A stretch of 64,000 bases of DNA from Smithellaceae bacterium. Lineage in GTDB: Bacteria; Desulfobacterota; Syntrophia; Syntrophales; Smithellaceae. Within the stretch, counting starts at the first letter, position 1. The number at the start of each line of letters is the position of its first letter. Shown piece after piece: positions 1-8,386 of this stretch. A model generated the notes under the pieces. The model was given only the letters and a program-made list of their open reading frames with translations, was not told where the DNA came from and did no database searches. Made by a program: the position numbers and the translations under genes. The DNA is taken from NCBI GenBank assembly GCA_030690945.1, contig JAUYFM010000063.1:34712-98711 (forward strand), given 5' to 3'.

Positions 1-459
1 GGCACGGACGGCTCCGCCAGCAACAATGCCCTGGACATGTTCCGGGAAATGGACACGGCGGCAAAAATTCATAAAGTAACCATGCTGGATCCCACCGCCA
101 TGAACGCCCAAACCGTTTTATGCATGGCCACGATCGGCGGCGCTCGCGTCCTGGGGCTGGATAACCTGATCGGCTCCATCGAGGCAGGTAAACAGGCGGA
201 TATCATCGTTGTGGATATGAACCAGCCTCACCTGACACCGATTTACAATCCCTATTCCCAGCTTGTATATGCCGCGCGCGGCGCGGATGTGAAAACCAGC
301 ATCATTAACGGCAAGATCATCATGGAAGAAAGAAGGTTGCAAACCATCGACCTTACGCAAACCATGGATAATGTCCGCAAGATTGTCTCTCATATTACAG
401 CGGAAATAATTTCAGATACCGGCCGTAGCCTTCCTTTTCCAGTTCCTCTTTCGGGATAA
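1..459 (+). CDS. Amidohydrolase, MtaD/SsnA-type deaminase (C-terminal part)
   Basis: The frame is open from base 1, so the start lies outside the window and 152 residues of the C-terminal part are visible. The first residues read GTDGSASNN, the metal-site loop of amidohydrolases of the 5-methylthioadenosine/S-adenosylhomocysteine deaminase family, where the Asp binds the catalytic metal. Further on, [16 protein letters not shown] is the usual closing beta-sandwich segment of this superfamily. Enzymes of this type deaminate adenosine-like nucleosides in purine and methionine salvage; the exact substrate cannot be read from the fragment. The last 65 bases overlap tail to tail with the convergent msrAB gene. 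Other cytosolic amidohydrolases, such as guanine or hydroxydechloroatrazine deaminases, remain possible. Confidence 0.82.
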   Translation, partial: GTDGSASNNALDMFREMDTAAKIHKVTMLDPTAMNAQTVLCMATIGGARVLGLDNLIGSIEAGKQADIIVVDMNQPHLTPIYNPYSQLVYAARGADVKTSIINGKIIMEERRLQTIDLTQTMDNVRKIVSHITAEIISDTGRSLPFPVPLSG

Positions 460-1492
460 ACCGCAGAGCCGCCGAATTCATACAGTAGCGCATGCCGGTA
501 GGCTGCGGGCCATCCGGAAACACGTGGCCCAGATGGGAACCGGCGTGCCGGCTGCGGACTTCCGTCCGGGTCGAAAAGAGACTATGGTCTTCTTTTTTCA
601 CAATGTTTTCCGGAGCCAGGGGCTGTGTAAAACTGGGCCAGCCGGTTTCGGAATCATATTTGTCGAGCGAACTGAAAAGCGGCTCTCCGGAAACAATGTC
701 CACGTAAATGCCTTCTTTTTTATTATGGACGTATTCATTCTGAAAAGGCGGTTCCGTCCCGTTTTTCTGCGTGACGTCATATTGCATCTCCGTGAGATTT
801 TTCTTCAAGGCCGCATCGTCCGGCTTGCCGTATCGGGGGACATCGGCAGATGCGCCGTTTTGATCACCCTTCCAGACCTTCTGAATAAATCCCTCGCGGC
901 CTGATCCGCTGCGATAGTTTTTGTAGTGTAGCGGATTCTTTTCGGCATAATTCTGATGGTAATCTTCCGCCGCATAGAATTTAGCAAAGGGGATGGTCTT
1001 TGTGACAATCGGCCTGTCAAATTTCCCCGATTTTGTGAGCTTTGCCAAGACCTGCCGGGCTGCTTGTTTTTCTTCATCATTGGCATAAAAGACGGCGCTC
1101 TCATAGCCGGGCCCGCGGTCGGCAAACTGGCCTCCCGCATCCGTCGGATCAATATGCCTGAAAAAGTAAGTCAATATCTGTTCATAGGAAACCTGCCATG
1201 GATCGTAATGCACCTGAACCGCTTCAATATATCCCAATGCCGAGTAGGTTTGATAAGCAGGCGCCTCCGGTGCATTGCCTGCATAACCGGAAACAACCTT
1301 CAAGACGCCGGGCAGCTTTTTCATATCGGATTCCACGCACCAGAAACAGCCGCCGGCCAGTGTGGCAACGGCCGTATTTTGTGTATCATTCGTTTTTGTC
1401 ATGTTTTTATTTACCTCCGATTGTTGGGTATTGCCACTCTGACAAGCCAATATTAAACTAAACAAAATCATATAAATGAATATTTTTTTCAT
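395..1492 (-). CDS. msrAB: Fused peptide methionine sulfoxide reductase MsrA-MsrB, lipoprotein
   Basis: A 365-residue bifunctional repair enzyme that reduces both stereoisomers of methionine sulfoxide. I start it at 1492, where GGCAGGAGAGACGAG precedes ATG and a lipoprotein signal peptide begins; a longer in-frame start at 1654 adds 54 residues of no visible function. The signal peptide ends in a lipobox at LILAC (Cys17), so the protein is probably anchored outside the cytoplasm. The MsrA domain carries GGCFWCVE with catalytic Cys49. The MsrB domain fills roughly residues 225-365 and has [13 protein letters not shown] and the resolving motif [11 protein letters not shown]. The MsrB zinc CxxC pairs are not seen. 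The gene overlaps the convergent deaminase by 65 bp. It probably protects envelope proteins during oxygen exposure. Confidence 0.93.
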   Translation of the reverse strand: MKKIFIYMILFSLILACQSGNTQQSEVNKNMTKTNDTQNTAVATLAGGCFWCVESDMKKLPGVLKVVSGYAGNAPEAPAYQTYSALGYIEAVQVHYDPWQVSYEQILTYFFRHIDPTDAGGQFADRGPGYESAVFYANDEEKQAARQVLAKLTKSGKFDRPIVTKTIPFAKFYAAEDYHQNYAEKNPLHYKNYRSGSGREGFIQKVWKGDQNGASADVPRYGKPDDAALKKNLTEMQYDVTQKNGTEPPFQNEYVHNKKEGIYVDIVSGEPLFSSLDKYDSETGWPSFTQPLAPENIVKKEDHSLFSTRTEVRSRHAGSHLGHVFPDGPQPTGMRYCMNSAALRFIPKEELEKEGYGRYLKLFPL

Positions 1493-1689
1493 CTCGTCTC
1501 TCCTGCCGCTTAACGTCAATAATATACATATAGAGCTTAACGATGATCTTATGATTGTCAAACGGCCCAGGCGGCTCATATCAATATTTGATTGACATAC
1601 CAGACAATTCTTCATATATTCCCGCCACGAAAAAGTGATACTTAAATCAGTCAATAATCATCCGCACATCCGCTTGCGAGGAGGAGAAA

Positions 1690-3216
1690 ATGGTGGCGCT
1701 TTCTGGGGGCAAAAAATGGAAATTCGGAATCCTGTCGAGGCTGCTGGCCAAGACGGTATCCGCTGTAATCATGGCGGCCATTCTGGCATCCTGCGGTGGT
1801 GGCGATAAAGGATACAGCTACACGGTCAGCGGCACGGTCAGCGGTTTGGTTGGCAGCGGACTGGTATTGCAGAACAATGCCGGGGATGATCTGACCGTCT
1901 CTATCAACGGTACTTTCTCTTTTGCCACTGCGGTGCGCAATGGGGGTACCTATTCTGTTACCATCAAAACAATGCCGGGCAGTTTACCTCAAACCTGCAC
2001 CGTTGTGAACAACAATGGTACCATCAACAACTCGCCGGTAGGCAACGTGTCGGTAAACTGCCTGGCAGTACCGCCTCGCTTTGCAATTGACCCGTCAGGG
2101 CAATTTGCCTACGTGGCAAATTATAAATCCGACAATATCTCGGTCTATAAGATCGAGACCACCGGGGCTTTGACCCCGGGAACCGCCGTGGCAACCGGAA
2201 CAAATCCCAACTCCATCACGATCCATCCATTCGATCCCGGGAAATTTGTCTATGCGGCCAATTATGGTTCCGCTAATATCTCCGCCTATAAGATCGGGGC
2301 CGAGGGAGCTTTAACCGATGGTTCCACAGCGGGAACCAAAAACAATCCTTACTCCGTCACAATTATCCCGTCAACCGCAACCCTGTCCGGGAAATATGCC
2401 TATGCAGCCAATTTCGGTTTCCATACGATCTCGGTCTATGCCATCGATCAGACGAGCGGGGCTTTAAGCTTGGTGACCACAGTGGCGGCCGGAACAAATC
2501 CTCATTCCGTAACGATTGACCCATCGGGGAAATTTGCCTATGTGTCTAATGCAGGTTCAAACAACATCTCCGTCTATGCCATTGATCGGGACACCGGGGC
2601 CTTGATTAATCCAACAGTAGTGGAAGCCGGGACGAATCCCGCTGCCGTCTCGATTATCCCGTCAACCGCCACAACCCTGTCCGGTAAATATGCCTATGTG
2701 GCCAATACGGGTTCCAACACGATCTCAGTCTATAAGATCGACGAAACCACCGGGGCTTTGACTGCACCACAGTTGCCAATATCCACTCAAGGAAATCCGA
2801 GCGCCATCGCGATTGATAAGACAGGTAAGTTTGCCCTTACGGCAAATTACAGTAACAGCAGCATCTCCTCTTATACCATCAATCAGACCACCGGGGTTTT
2901 GGTTTTGGTGTCCACACTACCCACCGGAACAAATCCTTACCTTGTCACGATTGATCCGACGGGTCAGTTTGCCTATACAGCCAATGTTACTTCCAACAAC
3001 GTATCTTCTTTTTCCATCAATGCCGGCACAGGCGCCCTGACGCAGGTAAACAACCCACCGATTAGCGCCGGAAAAAATCCTTATATGGTGACGATTAATC
3101 CGGCAGGTACTTTTGCCTATGTGCTAAACGCCGGCACCAGCACGATCCCAGCCACAATATCGGTCTATACCATTGATGGGAGGACCGGAGCATTAACGGC
3201 AGTGCCTATTCCTTAA
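1690..3216 (+). CDS. Secreted beta-propeller lipoprotein (YncE/lactonase-like repeats)
   Basis: A 508-residue protein. A GAGGAGGAGAAA ribosome-binding site sits directly before ATG. The N-terminus has a long signal sequence ending in ILASCGGG, a lipobox with Cys at about residue 36. Residues 40-125 form a beta-rich domain. From about residue 130 to the end there are seven or eight repeats of roughly 45 residues, each with a version of DPSGKFAYVxNxGSNNISVYxID and a TGAL turn. These are the blades of a 7-bladed beta-propeller as in YncE and 6-phosphogluconolactonase-like proteins. Such proteins often bind or display ligands at the surface; no catalytic residues could be assigned, so enzymatic activity is unproven. 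It is divergent from msrAB and probably monocistronic. Confidence 0.85.
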   Translation: MVALSGGKKWKFGILSRLLAKTVSAVIMAAILASCGGGDKGYSYTVSGTVSGLVGSGLVLQNNAGDDLTVSINGTFSFATAVRNGGTYSVTIKTMPGSLPQTCTVVNNNGTINNSPVGNVSVNCLAVPPRFAIDPSGQFAYVANYKSDNISVYKIETTGALTPGTAVATGTNPNSITIHPFDPGKFVYAANYGSANISAYKIGAEGALTDGSTAGTKNNPYSVTIIPSTATLSGKYAYAANFGFHTISVYAIDQTSGALSLVTTVAAGTNPHSVTIDPSGKFAYVSNAGSNNISVYAIDRDTGALINPTVVEAGTNPAAVSIIPSTATTLSGKYAYVANTGSNTISVYKIDETTGALTAPQLPISTQGNPSAIAIDKTGKFALTANYSNSSISSYTINQTTGVLVLVSTLPTGTNPYLVTIDPTGQFAYTANVTSNNVSSFSINAGTGALTQVNNPPISAGKNPYMVTINPAGTFAYVLNAGTSTIPATISVYTIDGRTGALTAVPIP

Positions 3217-3241
3217 TCCGACAAGGCAAACCATCGGAACT

Positions 3242-3341
3242 AATCAACCACCTCGCAGCAAACTGTCGAGGTATGAAATGAACGTCATTATATCGCGAGC
3301 TCGCTACGGAGAATGAACGCTCGTCCCGCTTAAGCGGGATT
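3242..3341 (+). repeat. Dispersed ~100-bp intergenic repeat, copy 1
   Basis: First of seven copies in this window. It begins AATCAACCACCTCGC, contains TATGAAATGAACGTCATTAT in the middle and ends in a CCCGC-TTAA-GCGGG hairpin. It lies 25 bp after the beta-propeller gene. The conserved short arms suggest three consecutive hairpins in the DNA or an RNA copy. Confidence 0.9.
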
Positions 3342-3344
3342 CAG

Positions 3345-3379
3345 CATACATCAGGAACAGCTGCTATTCCTGATGTATG
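3345..3379. repeat. Perfect 13-bp-arm hairpin directly after repeat copy 1
   Basis: Arms CATACATCAGGAA and TTCCTGATGTATG are exact reverse complements around a 9-base loop. No T-run follows on either strand, so a simple terminator is unlikely. It abuts the dispersed repeat and could be an extension of it or a separate element. Confidence 0.7.
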
Positions 3380-3534
3380 TAATCTCTTCCTCCGTTGCCA
3401 AGACAGCTGAGGTCTTCTCTGAAAACTTCAAACTCGCAGTTCTCATGGGTAAAAAAGAAGGCGGCCACTCCCGCCTGTCAGACAAGGAGCGCCGCCTGGT
3501 GTTCATGATAATTTCTCTTATTTCTTCTTTTTAG
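3373..3534 (+). pseudogene. Possible 53-codon ORF remnant
   Basis: An open frame starts at ATG 3373 inside the preceding hairpin and ends at TAG 3532-3534. Its composition looks protein-like, with stretches such as ENFKLAVLMGKKEGGHSRLS, but I recognise no family. There is no ribosome-binding site, it starts within a palindrome and its end overlaps the next gene by 17 bases. It may be the tail of a lost gene or chance. The rest of the intergenic region 3217-3517 holds only the repeat and hairpin described above. Confidence 0.2.
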
Positions 3535-3802
3535 CGTCCGCTTTTTTGTCTTCCTTAACTTCAATCTTCTTTGCCGTCATGGTATATTCGATGGTGACTT
3601 TTGAACCAACCTTCAGATCGCCGGTAACCTTTGTTGCGGCATCGCGGGTCACTTCCCAGTTATCGTTGCCTTTCTTAACAACGATCACATCCCCTTTAAT
3701 TTCCAGAACCGGCCCGGTTACTTGATATGTTTTGGGTCCTGCAGCCAACGCCATTGTGGCAACAAAAATAAACGCGCATGCTAAAATCAAAACTTTTTTC
3801 AT
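3518..3802 (-). CDS. Small secreted protein of unknown function, lysine-rich tail
   Basis: A 94-residue protein started at 3802, where AAAGGGGGATGTTTT precedes ATG and a clear Sec signal peptide begins (MKKVLILACAFIFVATMALA, cleavage probably after ALA). The mature part of about 75 residues is a compact beta-rich domain with alternating valines (VTGPVLEIKGDVIVVKKG) resembling small OB-like exported proteins. It ends in a charged tail of lysines. No catalytic or metal motif is visible. It is co-directional with and 37 bp downstream of the helix-hairpin-helix gene, so the two probably share a transcript. Function is unknown. Confidence 0.72.
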   Translation of the reverse strand: MKKVLILACAFIFVATMALAAGPKTYQVTGPVLEIKGDVIVVKKGNDNWEVTRDAATKVTGDLKVGSKVTIEYTMTAKKIEVKEDKKADAKKKK

Positions 3803-3838
3803 AAAACATCCCCCTTTACGGTTTAGAATCCACAATAT

Positions 3839-4501
3839 TTATTTGACAACAATAAAATCTTTGATGACATCAAATGTCTTTCCTTTAATGCCACTGACCT
3901 TCATAACATCCTCAATCGTCTTATAAGGTCTGCCGTCAATAATAGCTTTAGCCTTTATGGGACCGATCTCAGGAAGTTTCTCGAGGGTCGCCTGATCTGC
4001 CGTATTAATATTAATTTTTGTGCCCGGAGCAAGTTTTGCGGCGGCAGCGAAAGTGGATTTAGCCGTTGCCTTGACATCTTTTGTTGCCTTGGTCACATCT
4101 GTTGCAGCCGCAGATGCCGGAGCCGTTACCTTGGTCGCTGCTTTCGCCGTCGTTACCGTTATGGGAGCGGCCTGAGCCTTTCCAACCGTAACCAAAGGCT
4201 TCATCGCCTCAATGGCTTTGGCACTGAGTCCCGCCTTGGAGAGTTCATCCACGGATTTGTATGGACGGCCGGCAACGATTTTTTTGGCGGTGGCGGGACC
4301 GACACCTTTAATCGCTTCCAATTCTTTTTGTGTTGCGCTATTGATGTCCACAAGAGCGGCAACGCTCTTTGGCTCATCAGCCTTTTTGGCCGCCTGCACC
4401 GGCGTTGCCCCTATTCCCAGAATAAACGCAGCGCACATCATCAAGGCAAAAGACATGAAACAATAATTTCTCAACATCACGAAACTTGATTTCTTCAACA
4501 T
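3839..4501 (-). CDS. Exported protein with two ComEA-type helix-hairpin-helix domains
   Basis: A 220-residue protein with a near-perfect TAAGGAGGTGTT ribosome-binding site before ATG 4501. The N-terminus contains a signal or anchor segment (CFMSFALMMCAAFILGIG, ending near PVQA). Two ComEA-like HhH modules follow: DINSATQKELEAIKGVGPAT at about residues 52-100 and NINTADQATLEKLPEIGPIK at about 163-215. An Ala/Thr/Lys-rich linker separates them. ComEA-type domains bind double-stranded DNA nonspecifically and in competent bacteria receive incoming DNA in the periplasm. Two modules in one exported protein is unusual compared with the single C-terminal module of classic ComEA. A role in DNA uptake is an inference; no comEC is seen nearby. 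Confidence 0.8.
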   Translation of the reverse strand: MLKKSSFVMLRNYCFMSFALMMCAAFILGIGATPVQAAKKADEPKSVAALVDINSATQKELEAIKGVGPATAKKIVAGRPYKSVDELSKAGLSAKAIEAMKPLVTVGKAQAAPITVTTAKAATKVTAPASAAATDVTKATKDVKATAKSTFAAAAKLAPGTKININTADQATLEKLPEIGPIKAKAIIDGRPYKTIEDVMKVSGIKGKTFDVIKDFIVVK

Positions 4502-4685
4502 AACACCTCCTTAATTATATACTTTTTAACCTGCAATTTTATGGGTAGATTTTTACCAGAGTCGCCACACCTTGTCAAAGTCAATTCTGAAGACTATAAA
4601 AGCAGGGCAGTCTGTTCTTTACAATGAAACTGCTTGACTTCATTTACTTTTTCTAATAATTGAACTCAAAATAAGTGGGGTGACC

Positions 4686-4949
4686 ATGTCTGGTGGCAAA
4701 AAGCAAAGGCTTCATTTAGAATATCCATGTTTATGGATTTATAAAGTCATCGGCGCAAATCATGACGAAATGAAAAGCGCTGTTCAAGAAATTATCGGGG
4801 ATCGCCAATGTAAGATATCGCTGTCCCGTCAGAGTGAAACGGCCAAATATATTGCCCTGAATGTGGAACTTACCGTGGAGAGTGAATCGCATCGAACGGC
4901 TTTGTATGAAGCGCTAAAAGTGCATCGGGCGATCAAACTGGTGCTGTAG
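4686..4949 (+). CDS. YbeD/DUF493 family small regulatory-fold protein
   Basis: An 87-residue single-domain protein of the DUF493 (YbeD) family, whose alpha-beta fold resembles ACT-type regulatory domains. The pattern YPCLWIYKVIGANHDEM, then a VQEII segment and a long final beta-alpha portion match the family, and the length is typical (85-90 residues). ATG 4686 is preferred because AGTGGGGTG lies a few bases upstream; a GTG two codons earlier (4680) is possible. The gene stands alone between divergent and convergent neighbours. In enterobacteria YbeD sits next to lipoate genes, but here no such context exists, so its partner is unknown. Confidence 0.75.
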   Translation: MSGGKKQRLHLEYPCLWIYKVIGANHDEMKSAVQEIIGDRQCKISLSRQSETAKYIALNVELTVESESHRTALYEALKVHRAIKLVL

Positions 4950-5003
4950 GGAACGGTAACGCACGCGTCACGCTACACAATACAACGTCGCATGTCTCGT
5001 AGT

Positions 5004-5044
5004 GCGGGTTTTTAAACCCGCTTAAGCGGACATAAATGTCCGCT
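5004..5044. repeat. Double palindrome between ybeD-like gene and plsY
   Basis: Two adjacent perfect hairpins separated by TTA: GCGGGTTTTTAAACCCGC at 5004-5021 and AGCGGACATAAATGTCCGCT at 5025-5044. The join CCCGCTTAAGCGG is identical to the hairpin at the end of some dispersed repeat copies. It lies between convergent genes and may act as a transcription barrier or be a small mobile repeat. Confidence 0.65.
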
Positions 5045-5093
5045 CTACAGCCCAAAACACAGTGTCCGTCCTAATTTGCACATGGTAATGGTT

Positions 5094-5681
5094 TTACGTC
5101 AATGATGATACCTGCCTGTCTTTCCAGAATCGCGCCATATTGCTGCGATGATTAAAAACAATCAGCGCAAATGCAGCCAAAGCGCCTGTGATAGCGGGTA
5201 ACGCCCACAAAAAAGGCTCTGCCAACCCGACAGACAGCGTGGCCACCATAAAGAATGACGGAATAAACGGCACGCGCTTCACCCAGTAAATCAAAACCCA
5301 GATCAGTGCGGCCAAGAACGCCGCCCAGGGCGCAATCAGCAATGTAAATCCTAGATAATTAGCCACCCCTTTACCGCCACGAAATCCGTGAAAGCAGGGA
5401 AAGCTGTTTCCAAGAACCAGAAAAAAACCGGCCCAAGCCAGCCACTCACCATTCATGTAATACCTGGCCACTGCCGCCACAGCTACTGCCCGACCGATGT
5501 CTAACGCAAAGACCAGCACCGCCCACGGCATGCCCGCCAGCCGATAGACATTAGTCGTTCCGGCGTTGCCGCTGAAACTCAAGCGAGGATCGGCACGGCC
5601 TGTAATTTTAAAAAACAGAATCGCAAAATTGACGGACCCGGCCAGATACGCTAAAAAGCAAATTAAAATTATTATTTCCAT
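5094..5681 (-). CDS. plsY: PlsY-family glycerol-3-phosphate acyltransferase
   Basis: A 195-residue polytopic membrane protein with five or so hydrophobic segments. It has the PlsY signatures GSVNFAILFF, DPRLSFSGNAGTTNVYR and the glycine-rich GGKGV in SFPCFHGFRGGKGVANYLG, plus a modified third motif FNHRSNMARF. PlsY moves an acyl group from acyl phosphate to glycerol-3-phosphate at the inner membrane. GNAGTTN and the HRSN motif differ from the canonical GNIGATN and HRxNI. With its place as last gene of the lipid-like cluster, this suggests a specialised paralogue using the cluster's acyl product. The start has GGGAAGGAAC upstream and overlaps the preceding gene by 10 bases, indicating translational coupling. 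Confidence 0.85.
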   Translation of the reverse strand: MEIIILICFLAYLAGSVNFAILFFKITGRADPRLSFSGNAGTTNVYRLAGMPWAVLVFALDIGRAVAVAAVARYYMNGEWLAWAGFFLVLGNSFPCFHGFRGGKGVANYLGFTLLIAPWAAFLAALIWVLIYWVKRVPFIPSFFMVATLSVGLAEPFLWALPAITGALAAFALIVFNHRSNMARFWKDRQVSSLT

Positions 5682-6517
5682 GTTCCTTCCCTAATCCACT
5701 GCGGCGGCCGCATGCGTCCCTTGGTAATGTCGCGCATACGCAGGCCGCTGATGCTTTCACACATTATACCCTTTTGATCAAAAATCCACGCATCAAAAAT
5801 GAATGGCTCGCGGCTCACATCTATGGGCGCAATCCGGGCCAGGTAAGACCCACCTTTTTTTGTGGAGCGATAAATGACCCTGCGGTCAAAGCCGATCGGG
5901 AAAGGAACGATATCGGTAAATCGCTGTCCCCAGACACAGGCCGCGTGCATCGTCGCATCCAGCACAAAAGGCGATCCCAACAGTTGGTCATCAGCCTCGC
6001 CGCTGCCACCTGCAATATCCGCCAGCGCGCCTTGGGCCGAAACCGATAAGTCGGAGGAGATGTTTTGATAGGCCGCGCCGAAAGGAATTAGCTCGTGATA
6101 AATCGAGGCGGCGGGAACATTAATGCACTCGCTCGCCATTTTTCGGGCATCACGATAAGATAATGGCGGCTGAGGCAAAACCCTGTCCTGAGAAAATGTC
6201 ACACGCGCATGTTCCAGGATTCGGCCCATTGCACCGTTATTTATTTTTATCGAGGTCAGAAGCGCGGCGCTGATACCGCTCTCCGAGGACTCTATTTCGA
6301 TTTGCGCCTCAAGTCGATTCGAGGCCGGATCGATGGTTAACATCCGGGGAAAGTGTGCTTCGGTAAGCATTTGGAGGTTTGCTTGCGGATGATGGCTTCT
6401 GACGGCCTGAGCCATAACAATCAAGGCCTCCACAGCGGGGAAGATGACCTTCCCTTCAAAATAATGATCACGCAAATACGGCCTGATCTCGATGGTGAAG
6501 GAAAAGCGATTTTTCAT
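5672..6517 (-). CDS. Polyketide synthase dehydratase-like double hot-dog protein
   Basis: A 281-residue stand-alone protein resembling the dehydratase (PS-DH) domain of modular polyketide synthases. The first hot-dog half has DHYFEGKVIFPAVEAL, matching the HxxxGxxxxP active-site motif. The second half has SPFVLDATMHAACVWGQ, where the Asp aligns with the second catalytic residue. The expected reaction is removal of water from a 3-hydroxyacyl chain on an acyl carrier protein. I start it at 6517, where the ATG overlaps the thioesterase stop as ATGA; an upstream ATG at 6541 is possible. It lies in the middle of the lipid-like operon between the thioesterase and plsY. Annotation as a dehydratase is by fold and motif only. 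Confidence 0.68.
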   Translation of the reverse strand: MKNRFSFTIEIRPYLRDHYFEGKVIFPAVEALIVMAQAVRSHHPQANLQMLTEAHFPRMLTIDPASNRLEAQIEIESSESGISAALLTSIKINNGAMGRILEHARVTFSQDRVLPQPPLSYRDARKMASECINVPAASIYHELIPFGAAYQNISSDLSVSAQGALADIAGGSGEADDQLLGSPFVLDATMHAACVWGQRFTDIVPFPIGFDRRVIYRSTKKGGSYLARIAPIDVSREPFIFDAWIFDQKGIMCESISGLRMRDITKGRMRPPQWIREGTWK

Positions 6518-6999
6518 ATTTTGTCGGGAAAGGTTTGCCATAATTGAACCGTTTTGGGATCGACGGCCACCGGCTTGCCATCCGAGTTTGCCGCGCAGTG
6601 CTTCGTATATCCGGTACAGACCATGTACCCCTTTTCCGCGTGCGTGACGACATAGTCAAACTGCAAGCGCACACGCTCGAGATTCACCGGTCGCGTGTGG
6701 ATATACATGACATCGTCATAATAAAGCGACTGATAAAAAGTAATGCCCAGATCAATGATGGGATAGACATAGCCGCTTTCTTCTATTTCCTTGTAGGAAT
6801 AAGCCACATCTCTCATCAGCGATGTACGCCCGAATTCAAAATAGCGCAGATAGTTGGAATGATAGACGACTTGCGAACGGTCGGTATCGGCATATAATGT
6901 GCGGTAATTTGTTCGATGCCAGATCAGACCGGTGGTTTGATCGCGAACGTACTTCTCATTATTCTTGTATGTCTCCGTTACAAAGGGTTTGGGCTTCAT
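6514..6999 (-). CDS. Hot-dog acyl-CoA/ACP thioesterase (YbgC/4HBT family)
   Basis: A 161-residue single hot-dog protein. YADTDRSQVVYHSNYLRYFE corresponds to the YbgC/4-hydroxybenzoyl-CoA thioesterase signature, in which the Asp is the catalytic residue. Starting at ATG 6999 puts GAGGTG six bases upstream and leaves it one base after the ketosynthase stop; a GTG at 7008 is an alternative. It probably hydrolyses or transfers the finished acyl chain in the cluster, or edits stalled chains. It is tightly packed with the upstream ketosynthase and the downstream dehydratase-like gene. The N-terminal 30 residues before the hot-dog domain are longer than usual. Confidence 0.8.
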   Translation of the reverse strand: MKPKPFVTETYKNNEKYVRDQTTGLIWHRTNYRTLYADTDRSQVVYHSNYLRYFEFGRTSLMRDVAYSYKEIEESGYVYPIIDLGITFYQSLYYDDVMYIHTRPVNLERVRLQFDYVVTHAEKGYMVCTGYTKHCAANSDGKPVAVDPKTVQLWQTFPDKI

Positions 7000-7000
7000 C

Positions 7001-8266
7001 TCATACACCTCGGAAAATCACACAGCAATTTGTACCACCGAATCCAAACGCATTGGACAGCGCGATTTCATATTTTTGTTTGCGGGCAACATTCGGCACC
7101 ACATCAATATCGGCGAGTTCCGGATCAGGCAAATGATTGATCGTCGGCAGAATAATACCCTGTCTCATCCCTTCAATCGTCAAAGCTGCTTCAATGGCGG
7201 CGGTTGCCCCCAGGGTGTGGCCGAGTTGCGATTTGTTGGACGATACAGGAATCCGTTCGATGCCCTTGCCAAATACTTCGCGCAGACACTTGACTTCCGT
7301 CCGGTCACCTTTGGGAGTAGAAGTGCCGTGGGCATTGACATACTGAACATCTTCCGGTTGTAGCTCTGCATCCTCAATGGTTTCCCGCAAGGCCCGGATA
7401 ATCGTCACCGGATTGGGACTGGTATAATGATGGGCATCGGATGTCCATCCCACTCCTAGAACCTCCGCTTTCGGTGTGAGGCCGTGAGCCTTGACGGCTT
7501 CTTCGGCAGCCAGAACGACTACACCCGCGCCTTCCGAAAGGACAAACCCTTTGCGGTCAAGGCTGAAAGGGCGCGAGGCCTGCGCATGATTGCTTGCGGC
7601 GCGGTCATCAGGATACACTTTGATCGTGGCATTCATATTGGCAAAACCGTGAATCAATTCAGGCAGAATCGGCGCGTCCGCCCCGCCGGCCAGGACAAAA
7701 TCGCAATCCCCGTCGCGAATCATGCGCGCCCCGATACCGATCGCGTGATTGCCGGACGCGCAAGCGCCCTGCGGTGAAAAGATAGGACCGGTAAATTTCA
7801 AAAGCATGCCCGCTTTGCCGGACGGCAGATTGGCGCACAAATTCGGCAGCAGATAGGGACTGACGCGCAGCGGCCCGCGATGTTCCAGATCGTGCATGGC
7901 AATACGGTAGGCATCCGAACCGTTCAGCGCTGATCCGATCAGACAGGCCATTCTTGGCGAAATCCGATCATCCATCGTTATACCCGCGTTAGCGAGGGCT
8001 TCTTTGCAGACTGCCATCGTTAAAATCACAAAAGCCGCGTTCCAGTTATACACCTCTTTGGCGTCGGTAAAATCCAACTCCATGGGAAACCAATCCGGTA
8101 TCTCGCCGACAATATCGCAGGCCGATTCCACTTTGCAGCGTGTGACCTTGCGAAAACCCGATTCGCCTTTGACAGCGCGCTGCCAGGTCTTTTCGAATGT
8201 GCTTCCCAGCGGGGTTGCCATGCCGTACCCAACAACAAATACTCTGCGATTTTTAGGAGCTTTCAT
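7001..8266 (-). CDS. Beta-ketoacyl-ACP synthase (FabF-like), second of pair
   Basis: A 421-residue condensing enzyme. The thiolase-fold Cys-His-His triad is complete: Cys in QGACASGNHAIG, His in NAHGTSTPKGD and His in NKSQLGHTLGATAA. It would catalyse decarboxylative Claisen condensation of malonyl-ACP onto an acyl chain. The nucleophile motif GACASGNHA departs from the standard TACATG, which suggests a specialised primer or chain preference. With its neighbour at 8387-9634 it forms a ketosynthase pair; both members keep the Cys, so neither is an inactive chain-length factor. Start ATG 8266 has AAGGTAAATT upstream. Confidence 0.9.
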   Translation of the reverse strand: MKAPKNRRVFVVGYGMATPLGSTFEKTWQRAVKGESGFRKVTRCKVESACDIVGEIPDWFPMELDFTDAKEVYNWNAAFVILTMAVCKEALANAGITMDDRISPRMACLIGSALNGSDAYRIAMHDLEHRGPLRVSPYLLPNLCANLPSGKAGMLLKFTGPIFSPQGACASGNHAIGIGARMIRDGDCDFVLAGGADAPILPELIHGFANMNATIKVYPDDRAASNHAQASRPFSLDRKGFVLSEGAGVVVLAAEEAVKAHGLTPKAEVLGVGWTSDAHHYTSPNPVTIIRALRETIEDAELQPEDVQYVNAHGTSTPKGDRTEVKCLREVFGKGIERIPVSSNKSQLGHTLGATAAIEAALTIEGMRQGIILPTINHLPDPELADIDVVPNVARKQKYEIALSNAFGFGGTNCCVIFRGV

Positions 8267-8386
8267 AATTTACCTTATATCTTTTAAGCCGTCGTTCAAT
8301 AATAACTGTAACCTTTTGATATCATAACCGGCATAAGGGGCCGTAACGTAATGGATAGAATTGTAACAGTTATTTCTTAACGGCCC

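Noticed and set aside
1493..1654. 54-codon N-terminal extension of msrAB
   Set aside because: The lipoprotein signal peptide and ribosome-binding site place the start at 1492.
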